DNA of 64,000 nt from an uncultured Oscillibacter sp. (lineage in GTDB: Bacteria; Bacillota; Clostridia; Oscillospirales; Oscillospiraceae): positions 227,818-291,817 of the forward strand of contig CAJTMG010000001.1 of assembly GCA_910577405.1 (NCBI GenBank), given 5' to 3'. The translations under genes and the position numbers were made by a program. This document shows, piece after piece, positions 1 to 8,311 of the stretch; position 1 is the stretch's first letter, and each line of letters begins with the position of its first letter. The notes beneath the pieces are model-generated. The model was not told the origin of the DNA. It saw nothing but the letters and a program-made list of their open reading frames with translations, and ran no database searches.

Positions 1-358
1 CCCTTTCTTTCCAGCCCCATTGCAGTCACAGGACCGGAGGATACAGATACTTTTTGGAACTGTGCAGCCAAGGCCCTCCGCAAAACAAACACACTACAAT
101 CTGCATCAAAGGCAGCATTTACAAAAACATATACATTTTTGCAGCCAGGCTGATTCCCAAAATTAAGTACAGGATACCATAGAAAACCAACTATTTCAAG
201 GGTTTCCAGAAAAAAACAGTCTCCTGGAGAGCCGGGCAAAAATGTATACTATTATGCTGTTCTATAAATAAAAATTCCATACGAGCCAAGCAAGGTCCCG
301 CCTGTCAGGTCTAAAACGGTCCGGTTGGGCATAGGGTAAGGGCAAGGAGGGACGAGCC
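1..358. other. Non-coding stretch upstream of the recombinase module
   Basis: I see no convincing gene in this AT-richer stretch. It ends in a strong AAGGAGG ribosome-binding site (about 344-350) that serves the small ORF starting at 359. TATACT at 245-250 and TATAAA at 263-268 are -10-like but have no good -35 partner at 17 bases. An attachment site for the serine recombinase could lie here, but none can be recognised without an empty-site comparison. Confidence 0.4.
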
Positions 359-487
359 ATGAACATTTGTTTTCAACCACCGGCAGACCCGGAATACGCC
401 CGAAAAGTTCTGCGGCTTCTGATTCAGGCAGCGCTGCCGGAAGCCCTTGCGCGCCTTGGGGAACTGGCACAGGGGGCGGAGGAATGA
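359..487 (+). CDS. 42-residue ORF translationally coupled to the recombinase
   Basis: A 42-codon ORF starts MNICFQPPADPEYARKV and ends LAQGAEE. Its ribosome-binding site (AAGGAGG, about 8 bases before ATG) is the best in this region, while the recombinase start downstream has GGAGG almost touching its ATG. The stop codon overlaps that start as ATGA (484-487), so ribosomes finishing this ORF would be placed to start the recombinase. The middle is predicted helical and leucine/alanine rich. No family is recognised. It may be a structural helper, a control peptide, or only a coupling device; the last is the simplest reading. Confidence 0.6.
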   Translation: MNICFQPPADPEYARKVLRLLIQAALPEALARLGELAQGAEE

Positions 488-1971
488 ACATTGCCGCTTA
501 CTGCCGGGTATCCACGGACAAGGCCGACCAGCTGAACAGCCTGGAAGCGCAGAAAACGTTTTTCACCGCCTACGCCGCCCGGACCGGACAGACCCTGACA
601 CGCCTCTACGCAGACGAAGGCATTTCCGGCACGAAGGTCCGGCGCCGCAAAGCCTTTCTGCAAATGATGGAGGACGCGGAGCGGGGTCTTTTTTCCATAC
701 TGGTCGTCAAGGACATCTCCCGTCTGGCCCGGAACACGGTAGACCTGCTGCAAAGCGTCCGCCGTCTGAAGGCCCTGGGTGTCCAGACGCTGTTTCTCAC
801 CGCAAATATGGACTCCATGGGGGACAGCGAATTTATCCTGACCCTGTTCGGCGCGCTGGCACAGGAGGAATCCGCCAATATGTCCAAGCGCATCAAATTC
901 GGCAAACGCGTCAACGCCCAGCGGGGCCGGGTGCCCAATCTGGTGTACGGCTACGACAAGACCCCCGGCGATTACTTCCATCTGACCGTCAACCAAAGGG
1001 AAGCGGCTGTTGTCCGGCAAATTTACAGTCTGTACATACAAGACGGCTGCGGCGCGGGGAAGATTGCGGCTCTGCTGAACGGTCAGGGGCTGCGTACCAA
1101 ACAGGGCCGGGCGTGGAGTCAGAACGCCGTGAGCCGCATTCTGCAAAACCCCATATACACCGGAAAAATCGTCAACGGCAAGGAAGAAATCCGGGACTTC
1201 CTCACCAGTGAACGAACGGCGCGTCCAAGGGAGGACTGGCTGATTACGGACCGCCCGGAGCTGCAAATCGTCTCCCCCGAGGACTTCCAGACCGCCGGGC
1301 AAATCCGCAGCGCCCGGAATCTGGCCTTTCACGGGGAGCACCGTCGTGAAAACAGCCGCCATCTGCTTTCTACCCTGATCCGCTGCAAGGACTGCGGCAG
1401 GTCCTTCCGGCGGGTCCAGCGAACCTACCGGCGCACCTACACCCGCTGGGTCTGCGGAAGACGGAACGGCCAGGGTGCAGACCAGTGCGGCAATACGGTC
1501 TCCCTGGACGAGGACGCCCTTCTGAACGCCCTGGACCGCTGCTTTCTGGCTCTGCTTCCCGACAGACAGCAGACGGCGAAAATATTCCGGCAGGAGCTGA
1601 AACGGGCCATACTGGAACAAGCCGGGGATACGGAACGCGGCGCCCTGGAGGACAAGCTCTCCCGTCTGAACCGCCAACGGCAGAAATTCCTGACCCTCTA
1701 CGCCGACGAGCTGATTACCCGGCAGGAGCTTGACGCCCAACTATCCGCGTCCCGGCAGGAAACCCAGGACCTGGAAGCCCGCCTGCAAGCCCTGCCGCCC
1801 GCCCTGCTGCCGCCCGACGCCCTGGAACGCCTGACAGACCAATTAACACAAAACCCGGAACGCTTCCTGACCGTCCGGAACCTCTCCAACGGCCAGTTAA
1901 GACAGCTGATTTCCCATATGGAAGCCGCCCCGGATGGAACCGTTACCGTCTATCCCCAGACCAATCCCTGA
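484..1971 (+). CDS. Large serine recombinase (site-specific integrase family)
   Basis: This 495-residue protein starts MNIAAYCRVSTD. The N-terminal resolvase domain (about 1-150) has the nucleophile Ser10 in YCRVST and the arginine motif DISRLAR near 78-83. A recombinase domain follows (about 155-260), then a zinc ribbon with Cys301, Cys304, Cys324 and Cys335, a coiled coil (about 375-455) and a short C-terminal tail. This is the architecture of large serine integrases and transposon recombinases, which join attachment sites by a covalent seryl-DNA intermediate. The start at 484 is chosen because the frame upstream does not look like resolvase and because of the ATGA overlap with the ORF at 359. 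All catalytic parts look intact. No other genes of a mobile element follow, so it may be a remnant or the edge of an element continuing to the left. Confidence 0.9.
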   Translation: MNIAAYCRVSTDKADQLNSLEAQKTFFTAYAARTGQTLTRLYADEGISGTKVRRRKAFLQMMEDAERGLFSILVVKDISRLARNTVDLLQSVRRLKALGVQTLFLTANMDSMGDSEFILTLFGALAQEESANMSKRIKFGKRVNAQRGRVPNLVYGYDKTPGDYFHLTVNQREAAVVRQIYSLYIQDGCGAGKIAALLNGQGLRTKQGRAWSQNAVSRILQNPIYTGKIVNGKEEIRDFLTSERTARPREDWLITDRPELQIVSPEDFQTAGQIRSARNLAFHGEHRRENSRHLLSTLIRCKDCGRSFRRVQRTYRRTYTRWVCGRRNGQGADQCGNTVSLDEDALLNALDRCFLALLPDRQQTAKIFRQELKRAILEQAGDTERGALEDKLSRLNRQRQKFLTLYADELITRQELDAQLSASRQETQDLEARLQALPPALLPPDALERLTDQLTQNPERFLTVRNLSNGQLRQLISHMEAAPDGTVTVYPQTNP

Positions 1972-2016
1972 CGCAGGCAAACCCCAAAGCATCATACGCC
2001 CTGATACCTAATAAAA

Positions 2017-2056
2017 ACAGCGCTGCATGGGACTTCCCGTTTCCATGCAGCGCTGT
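2017..2056 (-). terminator. Hairpin terminator after the spoIIID remnant
   Basis: A perfect 14-bp inverted repeat, ACAGCGCTGCATGG (2017-2030) and CCATGCAGCGCTGT (2043-2056), has a 12-base loop. On the minus strand it is followed by TTTTTAT, so it should stop transcripts reading through the Rrf2/spoIIID unit. It may also act on the recombinase transcript, although the plus-strand T run is poor. Confidence 0.75.
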
Positions 2057-2080
2057 AAATTGATTTCCGTGACCGTTCCG

Positions 2081-2197
2081 TTAACCCCTGTCTGTATGTA
2101 CAGTGCTCTTGCTGACACCGAACTTCTTCGCGGCGGCACGAACCGTCGTCCGATTTTCTATGATGTAAAGGGCCAGGCGCTCCGCCCGTTCCTCCAT
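2081..2197 (-). pseudogene. spoIIID: Truncated spoIIID (sporulation regulator remnant)
   Basis: SpoIIID is a small DNA-binding protein of about 80-95 residues that controls mother-cell genes during sporulation. Here only 38 residues remain, starting MEERAERLALYIIE and including the helix-turn-helix KKFGVSKSTVH, and then the frame stops. In the next reading frame the DNA continues with a VTEIN segment that fits the family motif (TERLxEIN) just after the helix-turn-helix, so a small insertion or deletion near 2085-2090 broke the frame. Even with the frame restored, the sequence runs straight into the terminator hairpin after about 10 residues, so the basic C-terminal part is gone. The start is preceded by GAAGGG. 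It could still make a short helix-turn-helix peptide, but normal SpoIIID function is unlikely. Confidence 0.75.
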
Positions 2198-2274
2198 ATT
2201 TCCCTTCAAAACACCTTCACTCCCCGCCTCTTGTTGTTCCCATCCTATGCAAGCCGGAAATCGAATATGCCGGC

Positions 2275-2703
2275 TCAAATGACGTAGTTATCCCCCTCCG
2301 AGCCGGTATTCAGAAGGTCCCCCAATGTAACGCCGTTGAGATACTCCTGAATCACCCTGTCCAAACCCTGCCACAGGCGCAAAGTCCGGCACATCCCCGC
2401 CCGACTGCATCCATTGTCCGTTTCCAGGCAGGATACCGGCGCAAGGGAATCCTCTGTCAGCCGCAGGACCTCCCCCACGGTGTAAGCCTCCGGCGCGCGG
2501 GTAAGCTGGTAGCCGCCGCCCTTTCCGCGAAGGCCGTTCAGCAGCTTCGCCTTGACCAGCAGCTTCATAATGCTCTCCAGATATTTCTCCGAGATCTCCT
2601 GCCGCCGGGCCAGTTCCTTCAGCGGCACGTAGTCCTTTCCCTGATGCTCCGCCAAATCGATCATCACCCGCAGCGCGTAGCGTCCTTTGGTTGATATCAG
2701 CAC
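2275..2703 (-). CDS. Rrf2 family transcriptional regulator
   Basis: The 142-residue protein begins at a GTG codon, reading (M)LISTKGRYALR, the typical Rrf2 start; the GTG has a GAGAGGGGG ribosome-binding site. The winged helix (1-80) includes ISEKYLESIMKLL and the wing GKGGGYQL. Three cysteines lie in a C-x6-C-x5-C pattern (SCLETDNGCSRAGMC), close to the Fe-S ligand spacing of IscR and NsrR, so it may sense iron-sulfur or redox state; CymR-like cysteine control is another option. The open frame extends upstream through the promoter, which argues against the longer start. It lies upstream of and in line with the spoIIID remnant. Confidence 0.88.
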   Translation of the reverse strand: MLISTKGRYALRVMIDLAEHQGKDYVPLKELARRQEISEKYLESIMKLLVKAKLLNGLRGKGGGYQLTRAPEAYTVGEVLRLTEDSLAPVSCLETDNGCSRAGMCRTLRLWQGLDRVIQEYLNGVTLGDLLNTGSEGDNYVI

Positions 2704-2747
2704 AATCTGCGCCCCCTCTCCGCCCCGCGCTTCTGTACGGGGTCCTT

Positions 2748-2783
2748 TTAACCCAGTATACAGCATGGTTAATAACATTTCAA
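2748..2783 (-). promoter_or_regulatory. Sigma-A promoter and operator candidate for the Rrf2 gene
   Basis: On the minus strand TTGAAA (2778-2783) and TATACT (2755-2760) are exactly 17 bases apart, about 50 bases before the GTG start. The inverted repeat TTAACC (2748-2753) and GGTTAA (2767-2772) encloses the -10 box, a placement suited to repression, possibly self-repression by the Rrf2 protein. Confidence 0.7.
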
Positions 2784-3083
2784 CCGTAATTTTCCCCTTT
2801 TTTTCCATTTTTACGGCAGGACGCCCCTTTTCTCCCCCAATCTCTTTGCTTTTCCTGTCACAGGAACGAAAAAGAAACGATCTGCGGGCCGCGGGATGCA
2901 GGGCGTTCAGATTATGTCAGAGATTCCGCCGTTTTCAGGGATTTGGCTGAGAGTTCAAACGCACGCCGGTTCTATGGCGCGGGAAAAAGCGTTTTCCAAG
3001 AACTGCCTTTTTTCGACAAAATTCGATAAAATAAAACAGATACCTACCCGGATTTTGCCAAACAGAAGGGAGTACAAAAGTTT

Positions 3084-3677
3084 ATGGAAGGAACGACTTA
3101 CGGCTATGTGCGCGTCTCCAGCAAGGACCAGAACGCCGCGCGGCAGTTGATTGCCATGCGGGAATTCGGCATAGAGGAGAAGAACATCGTGGTAGAAGCC
3201 CAGTCCGGCAGGGATTTCCACCGGCCCTGCTATCTCCGTCTGGTGCGGTCTCTCCAGCCTGGGGATGTGCTGGTGGTAAAGAGCATCGACCGTCTGGGCC
3301 GGAATTACACGGAGATACTGGAACAATGGGGAGCCATTACGAAGAAGCGGGCCAGCGCTATCGTGGTTCTGGATATGCCCCTCCTGGACACGCGGCAGGG
3401 GCGGGATCTGACGGGAACCCTGATTGCTGACATTGTCCTCCAGCTTCTAAGCTACGTGGCCCAGACGGAACGGGAGAACATCCGTCAGCGGCAGGCAGAG
3501 GGCATTGCGGCAGCGCAGTCCAGGGGAGTCCGTTTCGGGCCGGAGCGCATGAGTCTTCCGGACGACTTCTCCTATCTGGCCGAACTCTGGCAGAAGGGCA
3601 AGATTTCCTCCCGTCAGGCCGCGCTGCATCTGGGCGTTTCCTACCAGACCTTCCTCCGGCGGGCAAAAGAGCTTTGA
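3084..3677 (+). CDS. Small serine resolvase/invertase
   Basis: This 197-residue protein has the resolvase/invertase catalytic domain (about 5-145) with the nucleophile Ser12 in YVRVSSKDQ, the motif IDRLGRNY and the dimer helix region ending TERENIRQRQAEG. A short C-terminal helix-turn-helix (about 165-197, ISSRQAALHLGVSYQTF) would bind the recombination site. Length and order match Tn3-type resolvases and DNA invertases rather than large integrases. The ribosome-binding site is AAGGGAG, 11 bases before ATG. No inverted-repeat switch or transposase was seen nearby, so its target is unknown. The preceding 275 bases hold no gene; they contain one TTCGACA (3012-3018), which equals a Spo0A box on the minus strand but is not convincing alone. 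Confidence 0.9.
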   Translation: MEGTTYGYVRVSSKDQNAARQLIAMREFGIEEKNIVVEAQSGRDFHRPCYLRLVRSLQPGDVLVVKSIDRLGRNYTEILEQWGAITKKRASAIVVLDMPLLDTRQGRDLTGTLIADIVLQLLSYVAQTERENIRQRQAEGIAAAQSRGVRFGPERMSLPDDFSYLAELWQKGKISSRQAALHLGVSYQTFLRRAKEL

Positions 3678-3680
3678 TAA

Positions 3681-3726
3681 AAACCGTTCCTCCGTCTTCT
3701 GCAATCGGAAAGACGGGGGAACGGTT
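3681..3726. terminator. Bidirectional terminator between resolvase and atp operon
   Basis: An 18-bp stem (3681-3698 with 3709-3726, one G-U pair, 10-base loop) is flanked by A-rich and T-rich sides. Plus-strand transcripts leave with TTTATTTT and minus-strand transcripts with TTTTTATC. It ends the resolvase transcript and the converging atp operon. Confidence 0.9.
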
Positions 3727-3842
3727 TATTTTACAAAGAAGCACAGCCAGGCAGTTCAGTACGCCGCCGGACTTGGCAGGATGGTCCTCCAGATTCCGGC
3801 AAACGCCAGAAGGTTCCAACGTTTCCGCAGACCAGCCGCCAG

Positions 3843-4256
3843 TCACTCCATCCGGTCCCGGTTTTTGACCCGTAGGCGGTTCACAGCGCGGGCAAGGGTC
3901 GCCTGGGCCACCTGATGCTCGAAGGGGCTGCGCTTTTGCAGGAGGGCCTCCCGGGACTCGTCAATCTCCTTCTGGGCTCGGATGGCGTCGATGTCCTCGG
4001 GCCGCTCGGCAGAGTCCACCAATACCAGCACGTCATTATTTTCCACCTTCACCATACCGGGGGAGATGGCGGCAATCCGGACAGGCTCTCCGGGGACCTG
4101 ATAGCGGAGGGTTCCCGGCTGGACGGCGGCAATCATATTGCTGTGATGGGCCAGAATTCCCTGCTCGCCGTCGCTGGTGGGGATGGTCATGCTGACGCAG
4201 GGACCCTCATAGAAGGTCTGGTCCGCCGCCAGGATGTGTACCTGAAAGACCTCCAT
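3843..4256 (-). CDS. atpC: F1F0 ATP synthase subunit epsilon
   Basis: The 137-residue protein has the beta-sandwich (about 1-84, with GEQGILAHHSNMIAAV and PGMVKVENNDVLVLVD) and the two-helix C-terminal domain (about 88-137). Epsilon sits on the central stalk and couples rotation to catalysis; its C-terminal helices can inhibit ATP hydrolysis. ATG at 4256 overlaps the atpD stop as TGATG. An in-frame TTG one codon upstream is not needed. It is the last gene of the operon, before the shared terminator at 3681-3726. Confidence 0.93.
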   Translation of the reverse strand: MEVFQVHILAADQTFYEGPCVSMTIPTSDGEQGILAHHSNMIAAVQPGTLRYQVPGEPVRIAAISPGMVKVENNDVLVLVDSAERPEDIDAIRAQKEIDESREALLQKRSPFEHQVAQATLARAVNRLRVKNRDRME

Positions 4257-5659
4257 CAAAAGCCCTCCGATTCCAGACGCTTGGCCTTTTTCACCACGTC
4301 CCGCCAGTCGCCCACGTTGTAGAAGGCCGCTTCCGGGTACTCGTCCAGCTCGCCGTCCACCAGCGCCGCGAAGCTCTCCAGGGTGTCTTTCAGGGGGACG
4401 TAAATACCGGGCAAGCCTGTAAACTTCTCCGCCACGTGGGTAGGCTGGGCCAGGAATCGCTGCAAACGCCGTGCCCGCGCCACAACCCGCCGGTCGTCCT
4501 CGCTGAGTTCGTCCATACCCAGAATGGCAATGATATCCTGCAATTCGTTGTACTTCTGCAAAATCTCCTGGGTCTTCCGGGCCACGCGGTAATGCTCTTC
4601 TCCCACCACGTCGGCCTCCAGAATCCGGGAGGAAGAGCCAAGGGGGTCCACGGCGGGATAAATGCCCTGTTCGGAGATCTTCCGGCTGAGCACGGTGGTA
4701 GCGTCCAGATGGGCAAAGGTGGTGGCGGTGGCGGGATCGGTCAGGTCGTCGGCGGGGACGTAAACAGCCTGCACGGAGGTAACGGAGCCTTCTTTTGTGG
4801 AGGTGATCCGCTCCTGAAGCTCTCCCATTTCATTGGCAAGGGTCGGCTGGTATCCCACGGCGGAGGGCATCCGTCCAAGGAGTGTGGAGACCTCGCTGCC
4901 GGCCTGGACGAAACGGAAGATATTGTCGATAAACAGCAGCACGTCCTTATGCTCCCGGTCCCGGAAGTGCTCCGCCATGGTGAGTCCTGAAAGAGCAACC
5001 CGCATCCGGACGCCGGGGGACTCGTTCATCTGGCCGAACACCAATGCCGTCTTGTCGGACACGCCGCTCTCCCGCATCTCCCGCCAGAGGTCGTTTCCCT
5101 CACGGCTGCGCTCGCCCACGCCGGTAAAGATGGAGTAGCCGCCGTGTTCCATGGCCACGTTATGAATCAGCTCCTGAATCAGCACGGTTTTGCCCACGCC
5201 CGCGCCGCCGAAGAGTCCGATCTTGCCTCCTCTGGGATACGGCTCCAGAAGGTCGATGACTTTAATGCCGGTTTCCAGGACTTCCACCGCCGGGCTCTGT
5301 TCCTCGAAGGACGGGGCCTTGCGGTAAATGCTCTGCATGGGGGTATCCTCCGGAAGGGGCCCGCCGCCGTCGATGGGCTGACCGAGGACGTTGAACATCC
5401 GCCCAAGGGTCGCCTGGCCTACGGGCACCTGAATGGTCCTTCCGGGAATGTCCACGGCAAGTCCCCGGGAAAGGCCCTCCGACGGCGAAAGCATAATGCA
5501 CCGCACCATATTTCGTCCCGTATGCTGGGCGACCTCCATCACCCGGACCACGCCGTTTTTCTCTACGCTCAGGGCCTCCCGCAGACGGGGCAGCTCACCC
5601 TGCTGAATTTCCACATCCACCACAGGCCCGGAGACCTGGGCGATAATTCCTCTTTCCAT
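4256..5659 (-). CDS. atpD: F1F0 ATP synthase subunit beta
   Basis: This 467-residue protein is the catalytic F1 subunit. It has the Walker A GGAGVGKT (151-158), the catalytic GERSREGNDLW segment, Walker B VLLFIDNIF and the torque-transmitting motif DELSED near the C-terminus. Length is normal for the family. The start has a GGAAGGAG ribosome-binding site. It follows atpG closely and overlaps atpC by one base, as expected for stoichiometric translation. Confidence 0.97.
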   Translation of the reverse strand: MERGIIAQVSGPVVDVEIQQGELPRLREALSVEKNGVVRVMEVAQHTGRNMVRCIMLSPSEGLSRGLAVDIPGRTIQVPVGQATLGRMFNVLGQPIDGGGPLPEDTPMQSIYRKAPSFEEQSPAVEVLETGIKVIDLLEPYPRGGKIGLFGGAGVGKTVLIQELIHNVAMEHGGYSIFTGVGERSREGNDLWREMRESGVSDKTALVFGQMNESPGVRMRVALSGLTMAEHFRDREHKDVLLFIDNIFRFVQAGSEVSTLLGRMPSAVGYQPTLANEMGELQERITSTKEGSVTSVQAVYVPADDLTDPATATTFAHLDATTVLSRKISEQGIYPAVDPLGSSSRILEADVVGEEHYRVARKTQEILQKYNELQDIIAILGMDELSEDDRRVVARARRLQRFLAQPTHVAEKFTGLPGIYVPLKDTLESFAALVDGELDEYPEAAFYNVGDWRDVVKKAKRLESEGF

Positions 5660-5664
5660 AAGCG

Positions 5665-6558
5665 CTACCGCTCCTTCCTCTGCTGCCGCTGGGCCTTCGC
5701 GCCGGCGGAAATCTCGGTGATCTCCTGGGTAATGGCCGCCTGCCGGACCCGGTTGTATTGCAGGGTCAGCTCCCCCAGCAGCTTCTCCGCGTTCTGATTG
5801 GCGCTGTCCATGGCGGTCATGCGGGCGTTCTGTTCGCAGCAGAAACTGTCGATCAGGGCGCTGTAGATAAAACCGGAGACGTAGCTCTGCACCATGTTGT
5901 CCAGCACCGCCCGCACATTGGGGACGAATTCAAAGGGGGAGTCCACGGGGGCGTCAGTGGTGTCGGCGAAGAACTTCCGGTGAAAGGGCAGCAGGCGGGT
6001 GGACTGTGCCCGGAAGCTCATGGCGTTTTCCATATCGGTATAGACCACGAAAATCTGATTGAATTTCCCGGTATCGAAGCCGCCCAGAAGCAGCGCGCTG
6101 ATTTCCCGTGCCCGCTGCATGGTAGGATTCTGGGCGGTGTACAGGAAGCTCTGCTCGATGGGAATCCGATGCTGGGCGAAGAAATGCCGCCCGTACTCCC
6201 CCACCACAAAGAACTGCATTTCCGGGAACTCTTCTTTTAACCGCTGGGCCTCCCGGATGGCGTTCTGGTTATAAGCCCCGGCAAGGCCCTTGTCGGCGGT
6301 AATCACCAGGCAGGCGCAGGCGCCCTCCAGATGGTCATGGTCGTCGTCCGCAAAAAAATAATGGCTGTCGATTCTGTCCGCGGTCCGGAAAATGCGCTTG
6401 ATTTCCCCTCTGAGGGCTTTGAAATAGGGGCGGGTATGGTCCAGGTCCGCCCGGGCCTTCCGCAGCTTGGTGGAGGAAATCAGGTACATGGCGTTGGTGA
6501 TTTTCCGGGTCTCCTGCACGCTGGCGATATGGCTTTTGATTTCCTTCGTGCCCGCCAT
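5665..6558 (-). CDS. atpG: F1F0 ATP synthase subunit gamma
   Basis: The 297-residue protein starts MAGTKEIKSHIASVQETRKI, the N-terminal helix of the gamma rotor shaft, and ends with the matching coiled-coil helix (DSANQNAEKLLGELTLQYNRVRQ broken across about 245-270) plus a basic tail. The central Rossmann-like domain contains ITADKGLAGAYN. Gamma turns inside the alpha/beta hexamer. It starts one base after the atpA stop and belongs to the same operon. Confidence 0.95.
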   Translation of the reverse strand: MAGTKEIKSHIASVQETRKITNAMYLISSTKLRKARADLDHTRPYFKALRGEIKRIFRTADRIDSHYFFADDDHDHLEGACACLVITADKGLAGAYNQNAIREAQRLKEEFPEMQFFVVGEYGRHFFAQHRIPIEQSFLYTAQNPTMQRAREISALLLGGFDTGKFNQIFVVYTDMENAMSFRAQSTRLLPFHRKFFADTTDAPVDSPFEFVPNVRAVLDNMVQSYVSGFIYSALIDSFCCEQNARMTAMDSANQNAEKLLGELTLQYNRVRQAAITQEITEISAGAKAQRQQRKER

Positions 6559-6559
6559 A

Positions 6560-8311
6560 TCAGCCGCCGTCCTTTCCGCCGCCCGCTATGAAAGCCCGGG
6601 CCAGCTCCAGGATCTCCTCCCGGTCGTCCGCGGGCAGCAGTCCCGACTGGTCGATCCTGCGGCAGAGGTCCGGGGCTTCCTCCTCGAAATAATCCAGCAG
6701 CTGCTCCCGCCAGGGGCCGATTTTATCCAGAGGCACGTTCTGCATCAGATGGTTCAGGGCCGTCACCAGCAGAATAACCTGACGGTGCTGGGCAAGCGGC
6801 GAATACTGTGGCTGTCTCAGAAGCCGCATCAGGCCCTGACCGTAGGTAAGCTGTGCTCTGGTGGCCTCGTCCAGGTCGCTGGAGAACTGGGTGAAGACCT
6901 CCATTTCCCGGTACTGGGCCAGCTCCAGACGGAGGGTGCCCGCGGCGGATTTCACGGCCTTTGTCTGCGCGTCGCCGCCTACACGGGACACTGATAGGCC
7001 TACATTCACGGCGGGCCGCTGTCCGGAGAAGAAGAGGTCCCTTTCCAGGAAAATCTGACCGTCGGTGATGGAGATAATATTGGTAGGGATATACGCGGAC
7101 ACATCCCCGGCCTGGGTTTCCACGATGGGCAGAGCCGTCATGCTTCCGCCGCCCCGTTCGTCGGAGAGATGGGCGGAGCGTTCCAGCAGGCGGGAATGGA
7201 GGTAGAACACGTCGCCCGGATAAGCTTCCCGGCCCGGGGAACGCTCCAGAAGAAGGCTCAGGGCGCGGTAGGCCACGGCGTGCTTGCTCAGGTCATCGTA
7301 GACGATCAGCACGTCCCGGCCCTGGTACATGAAATGCTCTCCCAGCGCGCAGCCGGCATAAGGGGCGATGTACTGCAATGCCGCGGAAGCCCCTGCTGAA
7401 GCGCTGATAATTGTCGTGTATTCCATCGCGCCCCGGCGGGTAAGGTCGGCGGCGAGCTGGGCCACGGAGCTGGTCTTCTGTCCGATGGCAACGTAAATGC
7501 AGATCACATTCTTGCCCTTCTGGTTCAGGATGGTATCCAGAGCGATGGCAGTTTTGCCGGTCTGACGGTCGCCGATAATCAGCTCTCTCTGTCCCCGGCC
7601 GATGGGGAACATGGTGTCAATGGCCAGCAGCCCGGTTTCCATAGGCTCGTTGACAGGCTGACGGTCCAGGATGCCCGGGGCGGGGGATTCAATGGGACGG
7701 TAGCCCTCGTTCTGAATGCCGCCCTTGCCGTCCATGGGCACTCCCAGGGCGTCCACCACCCGGCCCAGGTACGCGTCACCCACGGGCATACCGGCGGTCT
7801 TATGGGTCCGGCGCACCATACTGCCTGCGGAAACCTCCTGGTCCGCGCCGAAGAGGATGCAGCTCAAAGCACCCCGGCGGAGGTCCTGGACCATGCCTTT
7901 GACGCCGGAGCTGAAGAGCAGGACTTCCCCATACTGAGCGTGCTCCAGGCCGTTGACGACTGCGATCTCGCCGTCGACGGAAAGCACCCGCCCGATTTCC
8001 TCCGGAATGACGGCAGGGCTCCAGTTCTCCACCGCCTGCCGGATCAGGGGCAGGATATCGTTCTCTCCCGCCTCCAATTGCCGCAGGTAGTCCTTGAACT
8101 GCCGCAGGCGGCCCTCTCTGGTCCAGTCGTAGATATCGGACCCCACATGAAGCCGGAAGCCCGTCTGAATGGAGGGGTCCTGTTCCCAGCGCAGGGGAAC
8201 TTTCCGCCGGTAAGTCCGGGCAAGGAACTCAGTGAACCGCTGGAGCTGTTCCTTTGTAGGTTCCTGGGCGCTGCGAAGTTCCGCTGTGATGCGGCCTCTA
8301 TCGTTTCTCAT
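6560..8311 (-). CDS. atpA: F1F0 ATP synthase alpha subunit with an N-terminal delta-like domain
   Basis: The protein is 583 residues, about 80 longer than usual alpha. Residues from about 82 on are ordinary alpha: the N-terminal helix ILPLIRQAVENW, the beta barrel and the Walker A GDRQTGKT (247-254). Residues about 8-77 match the C-terminal half of the delta subunit (AtpH): SAQEPTKEQ, a KVPLRWEQDPS strand, then GFRLHVGSDIYD and GRLRQFKDYL. In AtpH that half binds subunit b. No separate atpH lies between atpF and atpA, where it normally sits, and the delta N-terminal six-helix bundle is not seen. The ATG at 8311 has a GGAGG site 6 bases upstream and overlaps atpF by 14 bases, so the long start looks real. 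The fusion would tie b directly to alpha. Confidence is high for alpha and good for the delta assignment. Confidence 0.93.
   Translation of the reverse strand: MRNDRGRITAELRSAQEPTKEQLQRFTEFLARTYRRKVPLRWEQDPSIQTGFRLHVGSDIYDWTREGRLRQFKDYLRQLEAGENDILPLIRQAVENWSPAVIPEEIGRVLSVDGEIAVVNGLEHAQYGEVLLFSSGVKGMVQDLRRGALSCILFGADQEVSAGSMVRRTHKTAGMPVGDAYLGRVVDALGVPMDGKGGIQNEGYRPIESPAPGILDRQPVNEPMETGLLAIDTMFPIGRGQRELIIGDRQTGKTAIALDTILNQKGKNVICIYVAIGQKTSSVAQLAADLTRRGAMEYTTIISASAGASAALQYIAPYAGCALGEHFMYQGRDVLIVYDDLSKHAVAYRALSLLLERSPGREAYPGDVFYLHSRLLERSAHLSDERGGGSMTALPIVETQAGDVSAYIPTNIISITDGQIFLERDLFFSGQRPAVNVGLSVSRVGGDAQTKAVKSAAGTLRLELAQYREMEVFTQFSSDLDEATRAQLTYGQGLMRLLRQPQYSPLAQHRQVILLVTALNHLMQNVPLDKIGPWREQLLDYFEEEAPDLCRRIDQSGLLPADDREEILELARAFIAGGGKDGG

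Noticed and set aside
3012..3018. Single Spo0A-box-like TTCGACA upstream of the resolvase gene
   Set aside because: One seven-base match is expected by chance in 64 kb and no second box or matching promoter lies beside it.
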